From NCBI GenBank assembly GCA_039814715.1, contig JBCCAR010000005.1, forward strand, positions 48,796 to 112,795: 64,000 bases of DNA. Reading direction: 5' to 3'. Within the stretch, counting starts at the first letter, position 1; the number at the start of each line of letters is the position of its first letter. The translations under genes were made by a program, and so were the position numbers. Source of the DNA: CAKZYD01 sp039814715. GTDB lineage: Bacteria > Pseudomonadota > Alphaproteobacteria > Sphingomonadales > CAKZYD01. This document shows positions 52,753 through 59,205 of this stretch, in pieces. Under the pieces are notes generated by a model. It searched no databases, had not been told where the DNA came from, and was given only the letters and a program-made list of their open reading frames with translations.

Positions 52753-53973
52753 ATGCTGCGGATTATGAAACGAAATGAACGGTCACACTTGCGCGCGCGT
52801 GCCGGCCTTTTAGCGGCTACATTGCTCGCTGCTGGTGCGCTGATTACGCCTGCGTCTGCAGATGTACAGTCCGGCGTCGTCAAATACGAAGGCGGCGATT
52901 TTTCCGGCGCTATTCAAGAGTGGCTGCCGCTGGCCTCTGAAAATGATCCAAATGCTTTGTTTAATCTCGGACAGGTTTACCGCCTGGGCCGCGGGGTTGG
53001 TAAAGACATGGACGCCGCGCGCAATTACTATGAGCGCGCCGCGCGCCTTGGCCATGTCTCAGCGCAAGGCAACTTAGGCACACTCTACTTTTTCGCAGAA
53101 GACCGCGCCATCAAAGATGAAGAAAAAGCCGTCTCCTGGTGGCAAGAAGCGGCAACCAATGGCGATGCGCGCTCCCAATATATGCTCGGCGTTCTGCATT
53201 TTAATGGCGATGTGGTGGACCGCAATTGGACGCGCGCGTATGCGTGGATGAGCCTGGCTGCCTCTTCAGGCCTGCCCGAAGCAAGCCAAGCCGAAACGTC
53301 CATGCTCAAGCACATGACCGCCGCGCAGGTGGCTGATGCACGCGAAATTTCTTTAACGCTGGTCAACCCGGCTGGCGCCTTTCCTAATTCCATGCCAGTG
53401 CAATTTGCCAAATCAAATGCACCTGTGAACCCAGCAACAGCGACGAAAGCGGCCGTTACCGACGTGAAACCTGCTGCGCCAGCCGCCGTCGTGCCGGTAA
53501 GCGCTGCACCAGCGGTACAGGAAGCAGCGCCAGAAGCACCCGTTGCCGACACGCTCGCAGACGCTGCAGCAGCGGACGTGCCTTTAGACGATACCGTACA
53601 AGAGCCGGTCCAACTCGCTGACGCAGTGGCGGCTGTCCCAGAGCCGAGCTATGAGGCAGATGTGCCGGCACCGCCCGTGTATGAGGAAGTGGCCGAAGTG
53701 CCTGCTGTTGAGCCAATCATCTTTGCTTACAAGCTGCAACTGGCGGCCTTTTCGTCGCAAGAAAACGCCAATAGCGGCTGGTCGGTGTTTGCTGATAAGC
53801 ACGGCGATGTTCTCGCGTCCCTCGCGCCAGATGTTGAAGCCGCTGATCTGGGCGAACGCGGGACGCTTTACCGCCTCTATGCCAATGGGTTTGCCACCAA
53901 AGCAGAAGCGCGGGCAGCCTGCGACAGTCTCAAATCAGCCGGGCAAGGCTGCTTGGTTGTCTCCAGCAACTAA
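52753..53973 (+). CDS. SEL1-repeat and SPOR domain protein
   Basis: This 406-aa protein has a signal peptide (RARAGLLAATLLAAGALITP, ASA). SEL1/TPR-like repeats follow at about residues 45-165 (NALFNLGQVYRLGRGVGKD, SAQGNLGTLYFFAEDRAI, SQYMLGVLHFNGD), then an Ala/Pro-rich linker. The C-terminal SPOR domain (FAYKLQLAAFSSQENANSGW to LKSAGQGCLVVSS, about 322-406) binds septal peptidoglycan. The start is the ATG at 52753; the TTG at 52747 and ATG at 52765 are alternatives. It is divergent from the parA operon, which also contains a SPOR protein, so the two sides probably share a cell-envelope or division role. A strong terminator follows. Confidence 0.8.
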   Translation: MLRIMKRNERSHLRARAGLLAATLLAAGALITPASADVQSGVVKYEGGDFSGAIQEWLPLASENDPNALFNLGQVYRLGRGVGKDMDAARNYYERAARLGHVSAQGNLGTLYFFAEDRAIKDEEKAVSWWQEAATNGDARSQYMLGVLHFNGDVVDRNWTRAYAWMSLAASSGLPEASQAETSMLKHMTAAQVADAREISLTLVNPAGAFPNSMPVQFAKSNAPVNPATATKAAVTDVKPAAPAAVVPVSAAPAVQEAAPEAPVADTLADAAAADVPLDDTVQEPVQLADAVAAVPEPSYEADVPAPPVYEEVAEVPAVEPIIFAYKLQLAAFSSQENANSGWSVFADKHGDVLASLAPDVEAADLGERGTLYRLYANGFATKAEARAACDSLKSAGQGCLVVSSN

Positions 53974-53997
53974 GCGCAGCTCAAAACACACACGAGG

Positions 53998-54034
53998 CGC
54001 CTGGCTGGATAGTCTCCCGCCAGGCGTTTTTTTT
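53998..54034 (+). terminator. Rho-independent terminator after the SEL1-SPOR gene
   Basis: CGCCTGGC (53998-54005) pairs with GCCAGGCG (54019-54026), eight pairs with a 13-base loop, followed by eight Ts (54027-54034). It ends at the stop of the convergent PqiC-type gene. Confidence 0.85.
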
Positions 54035-54665
54035 ATGAATTTTCTAACGTTGCTTGGGCGGTCGCCAGCAGCCATGTTTTGAGCTGACCGACCACCACGC
54101 CCAAGCTTTCATTGAGGCTTTTGATGGCATATTCGCCTTCCACAAGGGGGGCGTCTTGCGCTTGGGAGAACACCTCAGAGGCGGCCAGCGCGCCAGACGT
54201 GTCAATCAGCAGCGCCTGCAAGGTCACGGTGCTGCTTTGCGGCCCGCCGGTAGCTGCATTGATCTGAAAATCGCGCACGATGAGCTTTAAGCGAAAATCG
54301 CTGGGCACATCTAGCGCGCCGCGCCCGAGAGCTGTGACGTGGTTGACCTTGCCTAGGTCTTCAACAATGACTTTACGGATGAGCCGCGCTGGCCGGTCAG
54401 CGAGGCGCAGGCCGCTTAAATACTGTATTTCGCCATAGTCTAGCCGCACAGCGATCCGGTCTTGGTCTAGCACGCTCTCGGCTGTCGGTTCCTCAACCAG
54501 AACGACGAAGGCCTTCGCCTCGGCATCGCTTGGTGCCCCAGCAATGCTCGGCGCCATATCATAGATGCGCGGTGGCGGACCGCTTTGACCGCCTAAGTCC
54601 ACAATGGGCCCGCATGCGCCCAGCCCTACGCACGCAGCAGCAACAAACCTAGTTTTCAGCGCCAT
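54033..54665 (-). CDS. ABC-type transport auxiliary lipoprotein (PqiC-like, Mla operon)
   Basis: This 210-aa lipoprotein has the signal MALKTRFVAAACVGLGAC with lipobox GLGAC (Cys18). The ABC-auxiliary/PqiC domain follows, with APPRIYDMAPS-like PPPRIYDMAP (about residue 30) and a LDYGEIQYLSGLRLADRPA block (about 76-94) that fits the family pattern for binding MCE systems. It is the last gene of the mlaE-F-D operon and would sit in the outer membrane facing MlaD. I use the ATG at 54663-54665; it overlaps mlaD by 17 bp. Length and lipobox are typical. Confidence 0.8.
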   Translation of the reverse strand: MALKTRFVAAACVGLGACGPIVDLGGQSGPPPRIYDMAPSIAGAPSDAEAKAFVVLVEEPTAESVLDQDRIAVRLDYGEIQYLSGLRLADRPARLIRKVIVEDLGKVNHVTALGRGALDVPSDFRLKLIVRDFQINAATGGPQSSTVTLQALLIDTSGALAASEVFSQAQDAPLVEGEYAIKSLNESLGVVVGQLKTWLLATAQATLENS

Positions 54666-55596
54666 ATTCAGGAACTTTCTTTGGGAAAAGCGCATCGCCG
54701 ATGCCATCTTGCAGGCGTTCTGCAACGCCTTGGAGCGAGGTTGTGAGGCGGCGGATATCCGCCATCAAGCGTGTCGCCTCTGGCAGGGCGGCGCTGGTAA
54801 ATTGGCGAATATTCGAGCGGTTTTCTTCCACGGCATTGCGCAGCTCGGCCATCAGTGTGCCAGCGCGCTGCGTTGCCGCTTCAGCTTGGTCGATGAGGGC
54901 CTGCGCATCTTCTGTCAGCACTTTTTCAGCGCTAGCGGACAAATTATTGATAGACCGCGCCGCGCCGCGGAAATCTTCAATGGTCTCATCCATATTCTTG
55001 ATGATGTTCTGAATTTCTTCTGTGCTTTCCGCCATGCCTTCTGAAAAGCTATTCACATTGCGCAGGATGCCGGAAATCTCGGCTTGGTTTTCCTCATTTA
55101 AAAGCGCGCTCACGCGCTGCACGGCAATGGTGGCTTCTTTGAGCAAATCAGGCGCGCCGCGAAATACTTCCTGCAATGCCGATTGACCAGAGGGGATAAT
55201 CGGAAAGTCCTCCCCTTTGACCTTTGTGATCATCGGCCGGTTTGCATCCCCGCCAGTAAGCTCCACATAAGCAACGCCGGTGAGGCCTAGGGCTGCAAGC
55301 TCTGCTTCTATGCCTTGGTTGATGGGAACGCTTTCATCGATATTGACGAGCACGCGCACTTTTGTGGGGTCATCGCGGTTGAGCTGGATGGACGTGACCG
55401 AGCCGACCGGCACGCCGTTATAGCGCACGGAGGCGCCGGTATTCAGGCCAACGACAGAATCGGTAAAGAAGATTTTGTACGTCTGGTATTCCCGGTCGAT
55501 ATCCAGCCGGGCGAGATAAATGATAAAGCCAAGCGCGCCGCCAATTCCCAGCAGCGTGACCATACCGATCAACAAATGATGTGCGCGTGTTTCCAT
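54649..55596 (-). CDS. mlaD: MCE-domain lipid transport protein MlaD
   Basis: This 315-aa protein has an N-terminal transmembrane anchor (HHLLIGMVTLLGIGGALGFIIYLA, cut here as residues 6-29) and the MCE domain with VVGLNTGASVRYNGVPVG (about 48-65) and LGLTGVAYVELTGG (about 105-118). A long alpha-helical C-terminus (about 150-300) of coiled-coil type extends into the periplasm. MlaD hexamers pass phospholipids between the inner membrane MlaEF complex and periplasmic carriers. The mlaA, mlaB and mlaC genes are not in the window; a STAS domain is fused to MlaE instead of a separate MlaB. Confidence 0.92.
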   Translation of the reverse strand: METRAHHLLIGMVTLLGIGGALGFIIYLARLDIDREYQTYKIFFTDSVVGLNTGASVRYNGVPVGSVTSIQLNRDDPTKVRVLVNIDESVPINQGIEAELAALGLTGVAYVELTGGDANRPMITKVKGEDFPIIPSGQSALQEVFRGAPDLLKEATIAVQRVSALLNEENQAEISGILRNVNSFSEGMAESTEEIQNIIKNMDETIEDFRGAARSINNLSASAEKVLTEDAQALIDQAEAATQRAGTLMAELRNAVEENRSNIRQFTSAALPEATRLMADIRRLTTSLQGVAERLQDGIGDALFPKKVPEYGAEN

Positions 55597-55619
55597 GACT
55601 TTGGTGTCTACCGCCCCTG

Positions 55620-56396
55620 TTAGGCCCCCTTGGGCATCGCTGCGCGTGCCCTAGGCCCGTGGAAATACTCGTTTACCCACGGATGGTCAAAGGACAACAT
55701 GTCTTCCATGGTTCCAACGGTCAGCACTTTCTTATCTGAGAGCACCGCTATGCGGTCACAAGTGGCATGGAGTGTATCAAGATCATGGGTCACAAGAAAG
55801 ACAGTCAGGCCCAGTGTTTCTTTCAAGCGAACCACCAACTCATCAAAGGCGGCCGCTCCAATCGGATCGAGGCCAGCCGTGGGCTCATCGAGGAACAAGA
55901 TTTTAGGATCAAGCGCTAATGCCCGGGCCAGGCCAGCGCGCTTGCGCATCCCGCCTGACAGATCAGAGGGATATTTCGGCCCTGCATCCGGGGGTAAACC
56001 AGCCATAGCAATCTTATAGCTGGCGATCTCGTCCATGAGATCTTGCGGCATGGAATAGAATTCGCGCAGCGGCACTTGAACGTTTTGCGCAACCGTAAGC
56101 GAGGTAAACAAAGCCCCGTTTTGGAAGAGAACGCCCCAATTCTGGCGCAGGGTTTTAAAATCTTCACCTTCGTGCGCGTCCGTGCGCTGGCCAAGCACCG
56201 TGACACGCCCAGCGGTATGGTGATTAAGCCCAATGATCGTGCGCAGCAGTACGCTTTTGCCGGTACCTGAGCCGCCCACAACGCCCAAAATTTCGCCAGC
56301 GCGCACTTTTAAGTCGAGGTTATCATGAACGATAAACTCATCGAACTGCGTGCGCAGACCCTCAATCTCGATCGCGTACTCGCTTTCGGGCGTCAT
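55620..56396 (-). CDS. mlaF: Lipid ABC transporter ATPase MlaF
   Basis: This 258-aa ATPase energises MlaE-type lipid transport. Walker A is GGSGTGKSVLL (about residues 40-50), the signature is LSGGMRKRAGLARALAL (about 145-161), the Q-loop is VLFQNGALF and Walker B ILFLDEPTAG. The GGM(R)KR form of the signature motif is typical of the Mla/Ttg2A family. It lies between mlaE (2 bp apart) and mlaD (23 bp). Confidence 0.95.
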   Translation of the reverse strand: MTPESEYAIEIEGLRTQFDEFIVHDNLDLKVRAGEILGVVGGSGTGKSVLLRTIIGLNHHTAGRVTVLGQRTDAHEGEDFKTLRQNWGVLFQNGALFTSLTVAQNVQVPLREFYSMPQDLMDEIASYKIAMAGLPPDAGPKYPSDLSGGMRKRAGLARALALDPKILFLDEPTAGLDPIGAAAFDELVVRLKETLGLTVFLVTHDLDTLHATCDRIAVLSDKKVLTVGTMEDMLSFDHPWVNEYFHGPRARAAMPKGA

Positions 56397-56398
56397 CT

Positions 56399-57610
56399 TT
56401 ACCAGCCGAGATAGGTGAAGAAGACAGCAAAAAACGCATCAAGCACAATCACCAAGAAGATGGATTCGACGACAGCGCGAGTTGTCCGATTGCCAACACT
56501 TTCTGCCGTACCTGTCACAGATAAACCGTTGAAGCAGCCCGACACCGCAATGATGATAGCAAAGACAGGCGCTTTAAACATACCCACCAGAAAGTCCTTA
56601 TAGCTCACCGCGTCTTTCAGCTGCACCAAGAAAGAGCTTGGCGAAATATCGAGCGAAATCCAGGCGAGCAGCGCGCCGCCGAAGAGCACCATGATATCAG
56701 CAAAAAACGACAATAGCGGCAGCATAATGAACAGCGCAAGCAAGCGCGGAATGATGAGCACTTCGATGGGATCAAGGCCAATAGTCTCCATGGCATCAAT
56801 TTCTTCATTCAGCTTCATGCTGCCGATTTGCGCGGTAAAGGCAGATCCAGAGCGCCCAGCGACCATAATCGCCGTCAGCAATGGGCCCAGCTCGCGCAGG
56901 CCGGAAATGCCAATCAAATTGACGACAAAAACTTCCGCGCCGAATTGCTGCAATTGATAGGCGCCTTGCTGCACCATGACCACGCCAATTAACAGGCAAA
57001 TGAGCCCAATTATTGGAATAGCGCGCAGCCCCACAATCTCCATATGATGCACCAGCGACGTGGTGCGTAGGCGTGGCCGCTGAAGCGATTTGCCAGTCAC
57101 AAGCGCATAGGGCAGCTTAACGAAGAACATGACGATGCTGGCAAAAGCTTGGGCTAGCCGCATCAACACCAGGCCTAGGAAAGATAGAAAACTGCCGAGA
57201 TTTTCAGCAATACCAACGGTCGCCTCGCCCACATCTTCGACCTGCGCGAGCAGTGAATTGCGGACGGGCGGGGTAATCGCACACGGCGCATCATTGATCA
57301 GCGCTTGATCAATTAAAGTCTCTTGGTCGTGGGTCGCATTGGCATAAGAGATTTTCGCGCCAGCAAAGCGCAAGTCTCGCAAGGTTTTGTAAACGAGCCA
57401 GGCACCGGCGGTATCAAAACGGCGGACATCTTTTAAGTTCAGGCAAATGCTTTCCTGGCGGCCGCAATCAATCGTATCAAGCGCAGCATCGGCCTGCGCG
57501 CTCGTCGCAATGGTCAAATCTCCGCGGAAGAAGACATTGCGCCCACCACTTTCAGGGCAAGGATCAATGTCAATGTCGAGGTGTGGGCTATCGAATGCGG
57601 CTGATGCCAA
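56399..57610 (-). CDS. mlaE: Lipid ABC transporter permease MlaE with N-terminal STAS domain
   Basis: This 403-aa protein has a STAS domain in residues 1-130 (LDIDIDPCPESGGRNVFFRG, then FDTAGAWLVYKTLRDLRFAG), followed by the MlaE permease with about five helices. Permease signatures include GLRAIPIIGLICLLIGVVMV (about 193-212) and LGPLLTAIMVAGRSGSAF (about 245-262). The fusion replaces a separate MlaB protein, which in E. coli supplies the STAS domain. It heads the operon mlaE-mlaF-mlaD-PqiC. Confidence 0.93.
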   Translation of the reverse strand: MASAAFDSPHLDIDIDPCPESGGRNVFFRGDLTIATSAQADAALDTIDCGRQESICLNLKDVRRFDTAGAWLVYKTLRDLRFAGAKISYANATHDQETLIDQALINDAPCAITPPVRNSLLAQVEDVGEATVGIAENLGSFLSFLGLVLMRLAQAFASIVMFFVKLPYALVTGKSLQRPRLRTTSLVHHMEIVGLRAIPIIGLICLLIGVVMVQQGAYQLQQFGAEVFVVNLIGISGLRELGPLLTAIMVAGRSGSAFTAQIGSMKLNEEIDAMETIGLDPIEVLIIPRLLALFIMLPLLSFFADIMVLFGGALLAWISLDISPSSFLVQLKDAVSYKDFLVGMFKAPVFAIIIAVSGCFNGLSVTGTAESVGNRTTRAVVESIFLVIVLDAFFAVFFTYLGW

Positions 57611-57807
57611 GACGCTCTCCCCTCATTTGAACGGCCCTCAGTGACCTGGCGAACGCCTTTGGTTCTACGTGTGTCTAAAGTGTTGTTCAAGAGCCACAGA
57701 TAGCCTTGACAGGGATTCGATTCGTTTTCTCTCTTGTGCGCGACTCGCCGGTTTCCTATGATTCGCGGGCGAAACAATCGCAGTATGTCCCGTTTTGGAA
57801 CGCCTAT

Positions 57808-58992
57808 ATGAGTGTAAACGCTCCAGCATTGACGGCAACGGCACCTTTGCAGGCAAGCAAAGTGTGCGCGCTGATAGATGGGCCTGACCCAGACGGGGAT
57901 GGCGCTGCGGCAATATTATTGGCTGAAAACCTGCTGCGCCTGCGCCGCCAGCTCGATGACCTGAGCATCTCGGAAGTATTTGGGCTTGGCGATATTCCGG
58001 CTGGGGCAACATTCCTAGTGCTGCGCGCGGATATGATCTTCGCTTTTTCTGCGCTCTCCGCATTAGCCCGAGCCCCTGGTTGCGGTGCCCATTTTGAAGA
58101 TACCCTTGCCGCAGTCCATGTGGAGGCCGGCGACGCGGCCGCCGCGCTAGCTAAGTTTCGCCGACAAGAGACAACCGGCTGGCAGCCATTCCATATTCGT
58201 TTTTTCAGGCTTGGCCACTTTCGCACCCAAACGCTGACGCAGCGCCTGCTCAGCCCCTTTGGTAAGCGCGGCAAAGGCACGATTGCAAAAGCCGCACTGC
58301 TGCGCACAGACCCACATGCGGCCGATGAAGATCAGCCCATCCGCGAGATATGGCGCGCCCTGCCCGGGCTCGACCGCTTTGTGCGCTCCCTCCACGCTAT
58401 GGAAGTCCAGCTGCTGCTGCGCGACGCGCTGGGGCTGAAACCGACAGGTTGGCGCGGCATAGGCTTTTTGCTGATTTTGGTGATGCTGAGCTTTGGGGCC
58501 TTTGGCTGGACTTGGTTTGGCGCTGTTATCGCGCTCTTTGCCGCTGGCGCCTTTGATTTGGCCCAGCGCGCAAGCGCCCTTGAAGACCTTCGCCTTTCAA
58601 GCCGCAGCAGCGATATATGCACGCAGGCGCTTGTGATATCGTGCCTGTGGCTGTTTGCCGTATTCGCTGCTGGCCAAGGTGCAACAGCAAAAATGCCAGC
58701 GCTAGTGCTCATCGCCATGCCCGCTGCCTTTATCGCCGCCCAGGCCAGCCGCCGACTTTTGCCGCATGCCGCCTTTGAGGACATGCCCTTTGGACTCTAC
58801 TTGCAAGCCTTGTTGGTCTGCGCGGTAGTCGCAGCGCTTCCCCTGCCGCTGCTGTCTATCTTTTTCTCCGTGCTCGGTCTCGCAGGGTTCTTAGCCCTGA
58901 TCGTTAGCGTCGCCGTACGCCTGGGCCGCAAGGGCTTCGACCAAAAAAGCAAGGGCCCAGCAGCACTGATTGCGCACCAGCCAGCAGAGTAG
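57808..58992 (+). CDS. Conserved membrane protein of unknown function
   Basis: This 394-aa protein has an N-terminal soluble region (about residues 1-230) with the acidic segment LIDGPDPDGDGAAAILLAEN (about 18-37) and FGLGDIPAGATFLVLRADM. Four or five hydrophobic helices follow in the C-terminal half, about residues 230-380 (GIGFLLILVMLSFGAFGWTW and FSVLGLAGFLALIVSVAVRL). I start at the ATG 57808; an upstream ATG at 57706 is possible. The DPDGDG patch resembles a calcium- or metal-binding loop, but it could be chance. It is divergent from mlaE across 197 bp. I do not recognise a family. Confidence 0.6.
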   Translation: MSVNAPALTATAPLQASKVCALIDGPDPDGDGAAAILLAENLLRLRRQLDDLSISEVFGLGDIPAGATFLVLRADMIFAFSALSALARAPGCGAHFEDTLAAVHVEAGDAAAALAKFRRQETTGWQPFHIRFFRLGHFRTQTLTQRLLSPFGKRGKGTIAKAALLRTDPHAADEDQPIREIWRALPGLDRFVRSLHAMEVQLLLRDALGLKPTGWRGIGFLLILVMLSFGAFGWTWFGAVIALFAAGAFDLAQRASALEDLRLSSRSSDICTQALVISCLWLFAVFAAGQGATAKMPALVLIAMPAAFIAAQASRRLLPHAAFEDMPFGLYLQALLVCAVVAALPLPLLSIFFSVLGLAGFLALIVSVAVRLGRKGFDQKSKGPAALIAHQPAE

Positions 58993-59056
58993 CCCTGGTT
59001 AGGGGTGCGGTGTATATTTCTAGAGAAAGAAGCCATAGCCGACCCATCATCCGCTT

Positions 59057-59122
59057 CCCCGGCCTTGAGCCGGGGTCCAGCCTGTCCGCTTGAGCCGCTG
59101 GGTCCCGGGTCAAGCCCGGGAC
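59057..59122. repeat. Pair of GC-rich palindromic repeats (REP-like)
   Basis: CCCCGGCCTTGAGCCGGGG (59057-59075) and GTCCCGGGTCAAGCCCGGGA plus C (59102-59122) are two near-perfect palindromes of the kind scattered between genes in many alphaproteobacteria. They fill part of the 210-bp gap between the membrane protein and dinG, and may act as transcript ends for both convergent genes. Confidence 0.7.
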
Positions 59123-59189
59123 TAAGGGCCCGACAACAACGTCGCAAACCAAACACATAAATGGCCCATGGCATACCGCAATGATAACC

Positions 59190-59205
59190 CTAGTGGATTG
59201 GCTCA
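59190..59205 (+). repeat. Solo copy of the MITE terminal sequence at the dinG stop
   Basis: CTAGTGGATTGGCTCA at 59190-59205 is identical to the first 16 bases of the element at 48556. Its last three bases, TCA, are the TGA stop of the dinG-like gene on the minus strand. No second inverted repeat is found nearby, so this is a truncated end or a scar. Confidence 0.6.
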
